Counted from the stretch's first letter, positions 17,400 to 27,097 are shown. The stretch is DNA of 64,000 nt from Dawidia soli (GCF_018598185.1 NZ_JAHESC010000002.1:186001-250000), one strand, 5' to 3'. The notes: generated by a model not told the origin, from the sequence alone. Translations and numbers: made by a program.

Positions 17400-19838
17400 A
17401 TGATCTTTTTCTCCGAGCTTCCGGCCTTGCTGGGCGGCACCGTCCTGCAGCTGTCGGAAGATGCAGGCATAACACTTCTGACACTCGACAGCCGCAAGGC
17501 TATCCCCGGTAAAGGCACGCTCTTCTTTGCCATTCGCGGCGAACGCCACGATGGCCACGTCTACCTGGCTGAGCTCTACCAAAAGGGCATTCGACAATTT
17601 GTAGTCGAGCAGCCCGTAGCGACACACGCTTTCCCGGAAGCGAATATCATACAGGTGCCCGCAGCGGTGGACGCCTTGCAGCGACTGGCGGCGCATCACC
17701 GCGCGAAGTTCCCGATACCCGTAGTGGGCATCACGGGCAGCAACGGCAAGACGATCGTTAAAGAGTGGTTGTTTCAAATGCTGTCGAAGTATCTCAGCAT
17801 CGTAAAGAACCCCGGCAGCTATAATTCTCAGGTAGGTGTGCCGTTGTCGGTATGGCAGATGCAGGCGCATCACCAACTTGGCATTTTCGAGGCGGGCATC
17901 TCCCGTCCCGGTGAGATGGAAAGGCTGGCCGCGATCATCCGGCCTACCATCGGTGTGTTCTCGACCATCGGTCCTGCGCACGACGAAGGCTTTGCTTCGA
18001 TGACGGAGAAGATCCACGAGAAGCTCAGGCTGTTTAACGATGCCTCGGTGATCGTCTATTGTAAAGATCACGAGGCGATAGACGCTGCCATCACACCGCT
18101 GCATAGAACGACTTTTTCCTGGGGGCGCTCGTCGGGTGTGGACATACTCGTGGTGCCGTCGGAGCAAGGGGGCTATGCGGTTTCCTATCGTGGCCAGGTC
18201 GGCGAGTTGCGCCTGCCGTTTTCCGACCAGGCGTCTGTGGAGAACTGTTTTCACTGTGTGGCCGTGATGGTGTGGATGGGCTATAGCCTGCACCAGGTGC
18301 AGGAGGCGATCAACAGCCTGCGGGTTGTGCCGATGCGCCTGGAGCTCAAAGAAGGCATCAATCACTGCCAGCTGATAGACGATACCTATAACAACGACCT
18401 GGGTGGACTGGAGATCAGTCTTCAATTCCTGGCGCACCAGCACCAGCGCACGCGCAAGCGCGTGATACTCTCCGACATTCTCGAATCCGGATTGGCCGAG
18501 GCGACGCTGGCCGAGCAGGTATCCGACCTGTTGGCGAAACATCATATACAACAGTTCATCGGCGTCGGACCGATGTTCCACGCCTATCAGCAGCTGTTTC
18601 CCGCGGGTTCGTTGTTCTATTCTTCGACCGAAGACTTCCTGGAACAGTTTGATACCTCTACGCTGTACGAGGAGATCATCCTGGTGAAAGGGGCGCGGCC
18701 GTTTCAGTTCGAGCGGATCGTCAACCAACTGCAGCGCAAAGTGCACGGCACGGTCATGGAAGTAGACCTGGGCGCCCTGGTACACAACCTGAACTTCTTC
18801 CGCGCACGGCTGCGACCGGCGACCCGCATCATGGTGATGGTAAAGGCCTTTGCCTATGGCAGCGGCAGCAACGAGGTGGCCAACATGTTGCAATACCACA
18901 AGGTAGACTACCTGGGCGTGGCCTATGCGGACGAAGGCGTAGAGCTGCGGCGTAACAACATCACATTGCCCATTATGGTCATGAATCCTTCGGAAGAAAG
19001 CTTTGCGACCTTGCTGGCGTATAATCTCGAGCCGGAGATCTATAGCTTCCGCATCCTGGCCGCATTGCTCAAATTCCTTAACAACAAACCGTGCCGGATA
19101 CATCTGAAGCTCGATACCGGCATGCGTCGCCTGGGCTTTGACGGCGGCGAATTGGAGGAGCTCATCACGATCCTGAAAGCCAATCCGCAGTTGACGGTGG
19201 CGACGATGTTCAGCCACCTGGCAGGTGCCGATGAGCACGAGCACGACAGCTTCTCACATGAACAGGCAGACAAGTTCAAAACGTGGGCGACGACGGTGGC
19301 CGACGCGATCGGTCAGAAGCCGGTGTTGCACATGCTGAATTCGCCGGGCATCCTGCGCCTGCCCGAACTGCAATTCGACATGGTGCGCCTGGGCATCGGC
19401 CTCTATGGCATCGACCCGACGGAAGAAGGCACCCAGGGGCTACGCCCGGTGGCCACCTTAAAAACCATCATCTCGCAACTAAAGCACATCCGCGCCGGCG
19501 AAAGCATTGGCTATGGTCGCCGTGGCCGGGCTACGGCCGATATGACGCTGGCCACGATCGCCATTGGCTATGCGGACGGTTTCAGCCGGGCGTTCAGCCG
19601 CGGTGTAGGCAAGGTGCTGATCCGCGGCCGGCGCGCCCCCGTCATCGGCAATGTCTGCATGGACATGACCATGGTGGATGTGACCGGTATCGGCGCCCGG
19701 GAGGGTGACGAGGTGATCCTTTTTGGCGGGGCACTGCCCATTCAGGAGGTCGCCCGGAGCATCAGTACCATTCCGTACGAGATCCTGACCAATACCCGCG
19801 AGCGCATAAAACGCATTTTTGTCGCCGAGGGCATCTGA
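17400..19838 (+). CDS. MurF-alanine racemase fusion
   Basis: An 812-residue bifunctional cell-wall enzyme. Residues 1 to about 455 are a MurF-type ligase that adds D-Ala-D-Ala to UDP-MurNAc-tripeptide: the ATP loop GITGSNGKTIVKEW is near residue 113. From about 458 on is alanine racemase, which supplies D-alanine: the PLP-binding lysine is K482 in MVMVKAFAYGSGS, and SIGYGRRGRA and GNVCMDMTMVD carry the second-subunit catalytic tyrosine region. This fusion is widespread in Bacteroidota. The two activities are consecutive in D-Ala metabolism. The ATP-loop sequence GKTIV is a mild variant of the usual GKTT/S. Confidence 0.95.
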   Translation: MIFFSELPALLGGTVLQLSEDAGITLLTLDSRKAIPGKGTLFFAIRGERHDGHVYLAELYQKGIRQFVVEQPVATHAFPEANIIQVPAAVDALQRLAAHHRAKFPIPVVGITGSNGKTIVKEWLFQMLSKYLSIVKNPGSYNSQVGVPLSVWQMQAHHQLGIFEAGISRPGEMERLAAIIRPTIGVFSTIGPAHDEGFASMTEKIHEKLRLFNDASVIVYCKDHEAIDAAITPLHRTTFSWGRSSGVDILVVPSEQGGYAVSYRGQVGELRLPFSDQASVENCFHCVAVMVWMGYSLHQVQEAINSLRVVPMRLELKEGINHCQLIDDTYNNDLGGLEISLQFLAHQHQRTRKRVILSDILESGLAEATLAEQVSDLLAKHHIQQFIGVGPMFHAYQQLFPAGSLFYSSTEDFLEQFDTSTLYEEIILVKGARPFQFERIVNQLQRKVHGTVMEVDLGALVHNLNFFRARLRPATRIMVMVKAFAYGSGSNEVANMLQYHKVDYLGVAYADEGVELRRNNITLPIMVMNPSEESFATLLAYNLEPEIYSFRILAALLKFLNNKPCRIHLKLDTGMRRLGFDGGELEELITILKANPQLTVATMFSHLAGADEHEHDSFSHEQADKFKTWATTVADAIGQKPVLHMLNSPGILRLPELQFDMVRLGIGLYGIDPTEEGTQGLRPVATLKTIISQLKHIRAGESIGYGRRGRATADMTLATIAIGYADGFSRAFSRGVGKVLIRGRRAPVIGNVCMDMTMVDVTGIGAREGDEVILFGGALPIQEVARSISTIPYEILTNTRERIKRIFVAEGI

Positions 19839-19914
19839 AAAAGCTACCCCTCGTGGCGGTTTATGCGCCTCTGATGCCACTTTTGGCCATTTTCATCACT
19901 TTTTTGGTTTTCTC

Positions 19915-19946
19915 TTTGGGGTTTTGGACTTGCCGTAGCATATTTG
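19915..19946 (+). promoter_or_regulatory. Promoter for the TauE/SafE gene
   Basis: TTTG (19915-19918), a 20-nt spacer, then CATATTTG (19939-19946), one base from the Bacteroidota consensus TAnnTTTG. The gene starts about 40 nt downstream. Confidence 0.6.
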
Positions 19947-19988
19947 TCTATTATTTCAATAGAGAATATAGCCGTATAGCGTTTTAGC

Positions 19989-20918
19989 ATGGAAGGTGAA
20001 GAGCTGATACAAAAGACTCCAGGATCGTTTGAGGTTGAGCAAAAAGAATCCGTTGGCTGGCGATATGCATACATAACGCTGATCACGCTTGTTTTGCTCG
20101 TTGCGGCCGCTACGATCGTCTATTCTTACAATCTGCTGGATGTTGTGGGGGGGTGGGTGAAATCGCTGGATAACGACTTTTACCTGTTTATGCTGGCGGG
20201 CTTTATTGCGCAAATGATCGACGGCGCCCTGGGCATGGCCTACGGCGTGAGCGCTTCTACGTTTTTGCTTTCGTTTGGTGTTCCGCCCGCCGCGGCGAGC
20301 GCCAGCATTCATACATCCGAGATCTTCACCAGCGGGGTATCAGGCCTGATGCACCTGCGCTTTCAGAATGTCAATAAAAAGCTTTTCAAGACGCTTTTAA
20401 TTCCGGGCGTGGTAGGCGCGGCGCTGGGTGCGTACGTGCTATCGTCGCTGGAGCAATACAACAACTACCTCAAGCCCGTAATTGCCGTGTACACCCTGTA
20501 CCTGGGCATTGTCATCATCCGCAAGGCGATCACCGGTAGCCGTAGCAAGATCAAGACCAAGAACATTCCCAAACTGGCCACGTTCGGTGGCTTCATGGAC
20601 TCCATCGGCGGTGGCGGTTGGGGCCCGATCGTTTCTTCCACGCTTATTGCCGGTGGCCGGCACCCGCGTTACACCATTGGCTCGGTGAACCTCACGGAAT
20701 TCTTCGTGGCATTGGCCAGCTCACTCACCTTTATTGCCGTGATCGGCATCAGCCACTGGCAGATCATCGCCGGGCTCATTGCGGGCGGCGTTATTGCAGC
20801 ACCCATCGCGGCATACCTCTCCAGCCGTCTGCGGTTGAAAAAGATGATGATCTTCGTGGGCATCATGGTGATCCTCGTCAGCGTGCGCATCATCGTCAAG
20901 AGCGTGACCAGCTGGTAA
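19989..20918 (+). CDS. TauE/SafE family sulfite/sulfonate exporter-like permease
   Basis: A 309-residue inner-membrane protein with about eight transmembrane segments. QMIDGALGMAYGVSASTFLL (about 75-95) and the second internal repeat MDSIGGGGWGPIVSSTLI (about 203-220) are the two signature loops of TauE/SafE (PF01925). The family exports sulfite, sulfoacetate or related anions; the substrate is not known here. The N-terminal 25 residues are charged and cytoplasmic. It has its own promoter and converges with the small gene at 20925. Confidence 0.9.
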   Translation: MEGEELIQKTPGSFEVEQKESVGWRYAYITLITLVLLVAAATIVYSYNLLDVVGGWVKSLDNDFYLFMLAGFIAQMIDGALGMAYGVSASTFLLSFGVPPAAASASIHTSEIFTSGVSGLMHLRFQNVNKKLFKTLLIPGVVGAALGAYVLSSLEQYNNYLKPVIAVYTLYLGIVIIRKAITGSRSKIKTKNIPKLATFGGFMDSIGGGGWGPIVSSTLIAGGRHPRYTIGSVNLTEFFVALASSLTFIAVIGISHWQIIAGLIAGGVIAAPIAAYLSSRLRLKKMMIFVGIMVILVSVRIIVKSVTSW

Positions 20919-20924
20919 GACCTT

Positions 20925-21122
20925 TTATCCACAACCCAGATTTTTCTTTAAGTCGCGCGTCGGCAAACCGCCAAAGTCGAACGGCTTTTCTTCCGGCTGT
21001 TCCTGTGGTGGCGCCGGGGCCGCCGGTGGTGTTTCCGCCTTTTGGGGCTTCATATCTGCTTTTTTCTTCTTTTTCATACGATCAAAGATCGTCGCCGCCG
21101 CGTGTAAAATCAACCACCTCAT
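20925..21122 (-). CDS. Small protein with conserved-looking Gly-Cys-Gly tail
   Basis: A 65-residue protein: a hydrophobic N-terminus (MRWLILHAAATIF), a lysine cluster, a Pro/Ala/Glu-rich linker, then FGGLPTRDLKKNLGCG at the very C-terminus. The strong motif at the end argues that the frame is real even though it is short. It could be a membrane-anchored tail-displaying protein. It is divergent from feoA with 74 bp between the starts, so it might share iron regulation. Function unknown. Confidence 0.6.
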   Translation of the reverse strand: MRWLILHAAATIFDRMKKKKKADMKPQKAETPPAAPAPPQEQPEEKPFDFGGLPTRDLKKNLGCG

Positions 21123-21137
21123 AATCTGCTAAAATCA

Positions 21138-21168
21138 TTGCGCAGCAGGGGAACCGCGTATATCTTTG
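21138..21168 (+). promoter_or_regulatory. Promoter for feoAB
   Basis: TTG (21138-21140), a 20-nt spacer, then the exact -7 consensus TATCTTTG (21161-21168). The predicted start site leaves a leader of about 20-25 nt before feoA. Confidence 0.75.
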
Positions 21169-21196
21169 CCTTGTTTAAAATTGATCTAAATAGAGC

Positions 21197-21427
21197 ATGG
21201 AGCTGGTCAGGAATGTAGCGCAGATGAAGCCTGGAGAGGTGGGTGTGGTGTCGGGCTTTACCGATGATCATTTGTCAATCAAGCTGATGGAGATGGGCTG
21301 CTTGCCGGGTGCTCCCGTTCGATTTAATTTTGCCGCCCCCCTGGGCGATCCTATTTGTATCAGCGTAGCCGGGTACGAGCTCTCTCTTCGGTTGGAAGAA
21401 GCGGCTACCATTTCAATCCTCAATTAA
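21197..21427 (+). CDS. feoA: Ferrous iron transport protein A
   Basis: A 76-residue SH3-like cytoplasmic protein that partners FeoB. It contains the family pattern LMEMGCLPGAPVRF and the closing SLRLEEAATISI. It overlaps the feoB start by one base (TAATG), indicating translational coupling. Confidence 0.93.
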   Translation: MELVRNVAQMKPGEVGVVSGFTDDHLSIKLMEMGCLPGAPVRFNFAAPLGDPICISVAGYELSLRLEEAATISILN

Positions 21428-23547
21428 TGGCGTCTGCTTCCAAAACAAAGATTGCGTTAGTCGGTAATCCAAATTCGGGCAAGTCATCACTGTTCAATCA
21501 ACTTACCGGTCTCAACCAAAAGGTTGGAAATTTTCCCGGCGTTACGGTCGACAAAAAATCCGGCTTCACGACGTTGCCTGACGGTACCGTTGCAGAGATT
21601 GTAGACCTGCCCGGCATCTATAGTATTTATCCCCGCAGTCTCGACGAGCGCATCGTGTCGGAGATCTTGCTGGATCACCGCTCGGCGGCACTTCCCGATA
21701 AGATCGTCGTTGTGGCCGACGCCACGAACCTGAAACGCAGCTTGCTGTTGCTCACACAGATCGTCGACATGGGGTTGCCCGTCATGCTGGTCTTAAACAT
21801 GATGGACCTCGTGGCCAGGGCGGGCATCAGCTACGACTTCACCGCGCTGTCCCGGCGCCTGGGCGTACCGGTAGTAGCGGTCAACGCGCGCAAGGGTGAA
21901 GGCATCAAAGAGCTCAAGGAACAATTGAGCAAGCCGCTGGCCGTCTCACAACGGCCGTGCTTTACCATTTGGGAAGAAGCGAAGGCACCGGTAAAAGAGC
22001 TGCGCGACACGCTGGGTGTCGACAACGACTACGAAGCATACCTGTTCCTGGAGCAACCCGACTCGCTCAAGTTCCTGCCGGCAGACCGGAAGAACAACGT
22101 CGATCGTATCCGTACGGCGCACAAATTCCATCCCGGCAAGTTTCAGGGCGCAGAGACGATACAGCGGTACAGCTTCATACAAGACCTGCTGAACGACATT
22201 ACGTTGCGGGCAACCGATCACTCGTGGAAGAAACATTCGAACCAGCTGGATCGGATCCTCACCCACAAGGTGTGGGGGTATCTTATTTTCCTGGGACTGT
22301 TGCTGCTCATCTTCCAGGCCATCTTTGCCTGGGCCACGGTACCGATGGATTTTATCGATGCCGTGTTTGCCGACCTCAGCCAATGGGTTGGTTCTGCGTT
22401 GCCCGCGGGTCCCGCTACCAGCTTGCTGGCGGAAGGTATAATACCGGGCCTCGGTGGCATTGTCATCTTTGTACCGCAGATCGCGATCTTGTTTGCGTTT
22501 ATTTCTATTCTGGAAGAATCGGGTTATATGGCGCGCGTGGTGTTTCTGATGGACAAGATCATGCGCCGCTTTGGATTGAACGGCAAGAGCGTGGTGCCGC
22601 TGATCTCGGGCGTAGCCTGTGCTATCCCGGCCATCATGGCAACCCGCACGATCGATAACTGGAAGGAGCGTACCATCACGATCATGATCACGCCGCTGAT
22701 CAGTTGCTCCGCCCGCCTTCCCATCTTCACGATCATCATCGCCTTGATCGTGCCGGACGAAACCGCCCTTGGTTTCTTCAACCTGCAAGGCCTCGCCCTG
22801 ATGGCGCTCTACCTGCTGGGGTTTGTCATGGCCATTACGTCGGCATGGATCATGAACCTGATCATCCGCGTGCGCGAGCGTAGCTACCTCGTGATGGAAA
22901 TGCCGACGTACCGAATCCCGAAGTGGTCGAACGTTGGTTATACCATCCTGGAAAAGACAAAGGCCTTTGTGTTTGAAGCCGGCAAGGTGATCATGGCCAT
23001 CTCGATCGTGCTGTGGGTGCTGGCGAGCTACGGCCCCGGTGATATTACCACCCGTGCGACGGCGTCGGTGCAGCAGGAGTCTGCCAACCTTCGTCTGACC
23101 GAAGAAGGTTTACAAGATCGCATCGCGGCGCGCAAGCTGGAGTATTCCTATGCCGGTATTATTGGCAAGGCCATCGAGCCGGTGATCCGGCCCCTGGGCT
23201 ATGACTGGAAGATCGGCATCGCGCTGATCACGTCGTTCGCGGCCCGCGAAGTGTTTGTGGGTACGATGGCCACGATCTATAGCATCGGCAGCGCGGGCGA
23301 CGAAGACGAAACGACCATCAAGACACGCATGCGCGAAGAGGTCAATCCCGAAACAGGCGAGGCGCGGTTTACGCCGGCGGTAGGCTTTTCGCTGTTGATC
23401 TTCTACACGTTTGCCATGCAATGTATGAGTACGATTGCCGTGGTATACCGCGAAACGAAGGGCTGGAAATGGCCCTTGCTGCAATTTGCATATATGACCG
23501 CGCTGGCGTATGTATCGGCATTTATCGTGTACCAGGTATTGCGGTAA
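21427..23547 (+). CDS. feoB: Ferrous iron transporter B
   Basis: A 706-residue inner-membrane Fe(II) permease with an N-terminal GTPase. I use the ATG at 21427 (MASASKTKIALVGNPNSGKS), which overlaps the feoA stop; the longer frame from 21355 lies inside feoA. G1 is GNPNSGKS (13-20), G3 is DLPGIYS (about 60) and G4 is NMMD (about 125). The membrane domain has the two Gate motifs, including VPLISGVACAIPAIMATR (about 395-412) and, in the second repeat, ALITSFAAREVFVGTM (about 600). Length is typical. It mediates anaerobic or acidic Fe(II) uptake. Confidence 0.97.
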   Translation: MASASKTKIALVGNPNSGKSSLFNQLTGLNQKVGNFPGVTVDKKSGFTTLPDGTVAEIVDLPGIYSIYPRSLDERIVSEILLDHRSAALPDKIVVVADATNLKRSLLLLTQIVDMGLPVMLVLNMMDLVARAGISYDFTALSRRLGVPVVAVNARKGEGIKELKEQLSKPLAVSQRPCFTIWEEAKAPVKELRDTLGVDNDYEAYLFLEQPDSLKFLPADRKNNVDRIRTAHKFHPGKFQGAETIQRYSFIQDLLNDITLRATDHSWKKHSNQLDRILTHKVWGYLIFLGLLLLIFQAIFAWATVPMDFIDAVFADLSQWVGSALPAGPATSLLAEGIIPGLGGIVIFVPQIAILFAFISILEESGYMARVVFLMDKIMRRFGLNGKSVVPLISGVACAIPAIMATRTIDNWKERTITIMITPLISCSARLPIFTIIIALIVPDETALGFFNLQGLALMALYLLGFVMAITSAWIMNLIIRVRERSYLVMEMPTYRIPKWSNVGYTILEKTKAFVFEAGKVIMAISIVLWVLASYGPGDITTRATASVQQESANLRLTEEGLQDRIAARKLEYSYAGIIGKAIEPVIRPLGYDWKIGIALITSFAAREVFVGTMATIYSIGSAGDEDETTIKTRMREEVNPETGEARFTPAVGFSLLIFYTFAMQCMSTIAVVYRETKGWKWPLLQFAYMTALAYVSAFIVYQVLR

Positions 23548-23593
23548 GGATGAAGGAAATGATTATCTTCGTTGGCTAAACAACCCTCTCCCC

Positions 23594-23974
23594 ATGACCG
23601 CTAACTACCACCTGGGCTTGCTTTACCTGGTAAGGCTGCTGATCGATGCCGACGGCATTACCGACACCATGGAGCTTGCCGCCCTGCAGGCCATCAAAGA
23701 CCGCGAAAACATCCCGGAAGAGATCTTTGAACAATTTGAGGAGGAAGCGCGGGGCCTGTCGTACCAGGAGTTATACACCGCGGGCATCGACCTGATCAAC
23801 GCGTGTAGCTACGAAGAGAAGCTGCGTACGTTCGGTGTGTTGTATCGCCTGTCGGAAGTAGACGGCCGGGTACATCTGAAAGAAATACGGTTACTGTTGA
23901 ATTCCATTAAAACGGCGGGGCTTGAATTTGATGCGGTGGTAAATGTGGCGAAGGCCATGCCGGTGATCCTGTAA
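23594..23974 (+). CDS. TerB-like helical protein
   Basis: A 126-residue all-alpha protein starting at the ATG 23594. The spacing of ADGITDTMELAALQAIKDRE (about 15-34) and SEVDGRVHLKEIRLLLNSI (about 90-108), each an acidic turn followed by an amphipathic helix, is the two-fold repeat of TerB-like domains. These domains may bind metal through the acidic turns. The gene follows feoB by 46 bp on the same strand. Role unknown. Confidence 0.7.
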   Translation: MTANYHLGLLYLVRLLIDADGITDTMELAALQAIKDRENIPEEIFEQFEEEARGLSYQELYTAGIDLINACSYEEKLRTFGVLYRLSEVDGRVHLKEIRLLLNSIKTAGLEFDAVVNVAKAMPVIL

Positions 23975-23989
23975 GTTATCGAGCCTTGT

Positions 23990-25912
23990 ATGCGTATAGT
24001 TTCTTTTTCCCTCGCTGCCGCCGTCGCGCTGGCAGGTTGTACACGTGGCGTAGAATCACCCGACACGTCCGTCAATAAATTCACCGACCCTGTTTTCGTG
24101 AAGATCGCCGATCTTCAGGACCGGCGGCAAACCGACAGTTTGCTGGTATACCTGGCGCATGACCACGCGGGATACCGCCAGGCCGCGGCACTGGCGTTTG
24201 CTTCTGTGCAGGATTCCGCGGCGGTAGAGAAGTTAGGCGCAAGCCTGAAGGATGCCGAAGTGTCCGTGCGCCTGGCGGCAGCGTATGCGTTGGGGCAGAC
24301 GGTGTCGCGGGGAAGTGCGCAATTACTAAGCGGCTTCATACATGAAAAAGATGACAGCGTGCGGGCCGTGATGCTGGAAGCATATGGCAAAGTAGCCGCG
24401 CGATATAAGGCACTGGAAGATCCGCAGGCTTTTCGTGACACTACTACACTCGGTTCGGCCATGGTGTGGTCGTTGTACCGCGCGGCGGTCCGGAATAAGG
24501 TCGATACCACCTACAGTGTGATACCCTATAATTTACTGGAAGCCGGCGCGCCGACGTGGGCGCGGTTTGGTGCCGCACAATATTTCTCACGGCCGACAAC
24601 ACCTGCCGGCCGGTATACCGACCGACTCATAGCAGCGGCTAAACACGATCCCGACGCGCTTGTGCGCATGTCGGCCGCGCTGGCATTAAAGAAAGCAAAA
24701 GCCGATACCATCGTAAAGGTATTAACCGGTATTATTACCGCTGATAAAGATTATCGCGTGCGCGTAAGCGCTGTGCGTGCATTACAGGCGTTTCCGTTGG
24801 AGCACACCTGGCCGGCGTTGCAAAATGCATTGCTGGATCAGTCACTGCAGGTGCAGGTAGCGGCATCGGAGGTAATGATCGCGGTAGCGGCCAAACAGCA
24901 AGCCGTGGTGATCGCAGAGTCGGCGCGGGCCGCGCGAGATGCGCGCGTGAAAGCCAATCTATACGAGGCAGCGCTCGTGGCAGGTGCCGGTGATAAAGTA
25001 TTGCAGGAAGTAATGGAGCTGGCAAAGAAAGAAAGCGATCCGTATCACAAAGCATTTTTGATAGGTGCCCTGGGGCAGTCGCTTACCGCCTATACCTTTT
25101 TGCACCAGCAGCTGCTCGCGGCAGATACACCCGTGGTGCGTTCTTCGGCAGCGGAAGCACTGATAGGCTTGAATGATCACAAAGACTTCCCGGCGAAGTT
25201 AAAGCCTGTGTTTGCCGGCCTGTATAAAGATGCCATCAACACGGGCGATGCCGCCGTGATCGGAATCGTGGCCGGCGTGCTGGCAGACTCTGCGCTGGGG
25301 TATAAACAAGTGGTGAAAGATTTTTCTTTCCTGCGCGCGGCGCGGGAGAAGCTGTCGCTGCCACGCGACAACGAGGCGATCCAACCGTTGGAAGCAGCGC
25401 TGGCACACTTCGAAGGACGTAAAGCGCCGGCGGTGAAAAATGAATTTAACCACCCCATCGATTGGGCATTGGTCGGGACGATCGCGCGCGATCAAAAGGT
25501 ACGCATTCAAACAACAAAGGGTGACATCGTGGTGCGGCTGCTGGTCGAAGAAGCGCCGGGCTCGGTGGCAAACTTCGTGGCGCTGTTACAACAAGGTTAC
25601 TTCGACAAAAAATTCTTTCACCGCGTCGTGCCCAACTTTGTGATCCAGGCCGGATGTAACCGCGGCGATGGCTGGGGGAGCGAAGACTACTCCATCCGCT
25701 CGGAGTTTTCGGGCCGCCGGTATACTACCGGCAGTGTAGGGTTTGCATCGGCCGGAAAAGATACCGAGGGCACGCAATGGTTTATCACCCACTCGCCCAC
25801 GCCGCACCTGGACGGTCGCTATTCGATCTTTGCAGAAGTTGTCTCGGGCATGGACGTGGTCGATACCGTGGAGGTGGGCGACCAGATAGTGCGTATTGCG
25901 CTGGTGCCGTAA
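23990..25912 (+). CDS. HEAT-repeat lipoprotein with C-terminal cyclophilin domain
   Basis: A 640-residue predicted lipoprotein: signal peptide with lipobox LAGC (Cys17). Residues about 60-460 are a run of HEAT-type helical repeats, recognisable by recurring units of the type DAEVSVRLAAAYALG and DPDALVRMSAALALK. Residues about 495-640 are a cyclophilin peptidyl-prolyl isomerase: KGDIVVRLLVEEAPGSVANF, FHRVVPNFVIQAG and GTQWFITHSPTPHLDGRYS contain the catalytic Arg (FHRV), Phe and Gln. It is probably a periplasmic folding factor in which the HEAT solenoid recruits clients. The stop overlaps the start chosen for purK. Confidence 0.88.
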   Translation: MRIVSFSLAAAVALAGCTRGVESPDTSVNKFTDPVFVKIADLQDRRQTDSLLVYLAHDHAGYRQAAALAFASVQDSAAVEKLGASLKDAEVSVRLAAAYALGQTVSRGSAQLLSGFIHEKDDSVRAVMLEAYGKVAARYKALEDPQAFRDTTTLGSAMVWSLYRAAVRNKVDTTYSVIPYNLLEAGAPTWARFGAAQYFSRPTTPAGRYTDRLIAAAKHDPDALVRMSAALALKKAKADTIVKVLTGIITADKDYRVRVSAVRALQAFPLEHTWPALQNALLDQSLQVQVAASEVMIAVAAKQQAVVIAESARAARDARVKANLYEAALVAGAGDKVLQEVMELAKKESDPYHKAFLIGALGQSLTAYTFLHQQLLAADTPVVRSSAAEALIGLNDHKDFPAKLKPVFAGLYKDAINTGDAAVIGIVAGVLADSALGYKQVVKDFSFLRAAREKLSLPRDNEAIQPLEAALAHFEGRKAPAVKNEFNHPIDWALVGTIARDQKVRIQTTKGDIVVRLLVEEAPGSVANFVALLQQGYFDKKFFHRVVPNFVIQAGCNRGDGWGSEDYSIRSEFSGRRYTTGSVGFASAGKDTEGTQWFITHSPTPHLDGRYSIFAEVVSGMDVVDTVEVGDQIVRIALVP

Positions 25913-27095
25913 GGTTATCCTTTCTACCTTGCTGCGTCAAAAACAGCGCGTTTTGAGCCTTTCGTTTCAACAGAACTTCAAGCTGGGCATCCTGGGCGGT
26001 GGCCAGCTTGGTCGTATGCTTATTCAATCGGGAATAGACTTTAATATCCCGTTCTCCATTCTCGACCCCGACCCGCAGGCGCCGTGCTCGGCCCTGGCGG
26101 AATTTCAGACGGGTAAGCTGACGGACTTCGACACGGTCATGAAGTTCGGCGCGCCCTGCGACATCATCACCATCGAGATTGAAAACGTCAATACGGCGGC
26201 CTTAAAAGAGCTTGTCAAACAAGGCAAGAAGGTTTTTCCCCAGCCCGACGTCATCGAGCTGATACAGGATAAGCGTACACAAAAGATCTTCTACCGCGAC
26301 AGCGGCATCCCCACCGCCGAGTTTGTGCTGACGGAAAATGCCGAAGACGTACGCCGGCATGCGGACTTCCTGCCGGCCGTGAACAAGCTCGGCCGCGAAG
26401 GCTACGATGGCCGCGGCGTACAGATCCTCCGTTCGGAGAAAGACCTGGCCAACGCCTTTGATGCACCCGGGCTGCTGGAGAAGCTGATCGACTTTGAGAA
26501 GGAGATCTCCGTGATCGTGGCCCGCAATGAACAGGGTGAAGTAAAAACCTTCCCCGTGGTGGAGATGGTGTTTCACCCCGTGCAGAACCTGGTGGAATAT
26601 TTATTCGCCCCGGCAGCGCTGCCCGAGGCGATTGCAAAAGAAGCCGACGCGATCGCCCGCACGATCATCGACAGCCTGAAGATGGTAGGCCTGCTGGCCG
26701 TGGAAATGTTTGTGACGAAAGACGGCAAAGTGCTCGTGAACGAGATCGCGCCCCGCCCCCACAACAGCGGCCACCAGACCATAGAAGCCAACATCACGTC
26801 GCAATATGAGCAGCACCTGCGCGCGATCCTGAACTGGCCGCTGGGCGATACATCCATGGTGATCCCCGGGGCGATGGTAAACCTGTTGGGAGAGCCGGGC
26901 CACGAAGGCGTGGCGAAGTACCAGGGGTTTGAAGCGGTAGCCAGGCTCGCGGGGGTGCATGTACACCTGTATGGCAAACGCTTTACCAAGCCCTTTCGCA
27001 AGATGGGGCATGTAACGATCGTTGATAACGACCTGGCGCGCCTGCGCGAGAAGACCATGTTTGTAAAAGAGACTTTAAAAGTTATTGCATCATAA
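25896..27095 (+). CDS. purK: N5-carboxyaminoimidazole ribonucleotide synthase
   Basis: An ATP-grasp enzyme of purine synthesis that carboxylates AIR with bicarbonate and ATP; 399 residues from the ATG at 25896. The N-terminal KLGILGGGQLGRMLIQSG motif, KLGREGYDGRGVQIL (about 165-180) and NEIAPRPHNSGHQTIEA (about 285-300) are diagnostic. The ATG overlaps the preceding gene by 17 bp and encodes about 20 extra residues; an in-frame TTG at 25953 (giving MSLSFQQNFKLGILGG) is the likelier true start. It is coupled to purE with a 2-nt gap. Confidence 0.95.
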   Translation: MRWCRKVILSTLLRQKQRVLSLSFQQNFKLGILGGGQLGRMLIQSGIDFNIPFSILDPDPQAPCSALAEFQTGKLTDFDTVMKFGAPCDIITIEIENVNTAALKELVKQGKKVFPQPDVIELIQDKRTQKIFYRDSGIPTAEFVLTENAEDVRRHADFLPAVNKLGREGYDGRGVQILRSEKDLANAFDAPGLLEKLIDFEKEISVIVARNEQGEVKTFPVVEMVFHPVQNLVEYLFAPAALPEAIAKEADAIARTIIDSLKMVGLLAVEMFVTKDGKVLVNEIAPRPHNSGHQTIEANITSQYEQHLRAILNWPLGDTSMVIPGAMVNLLGEPGHEGVAKYQGFEAVARLAGVHVHLYGKRFTKPFRKMGHVTIVDNDLARLREKTMFVKETLKVIAS

Positions 27096-27097
27096 GT

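Noticed and set aside
17046-19244. Open frame of 732 codons on the minus strand
   Set aside because: It lies opposite csaA and murF-alr, which have full-length family matches, and its translation is rich in His, Arg and Gln with no motif; it is a shadow of the high-GC codon pattern.
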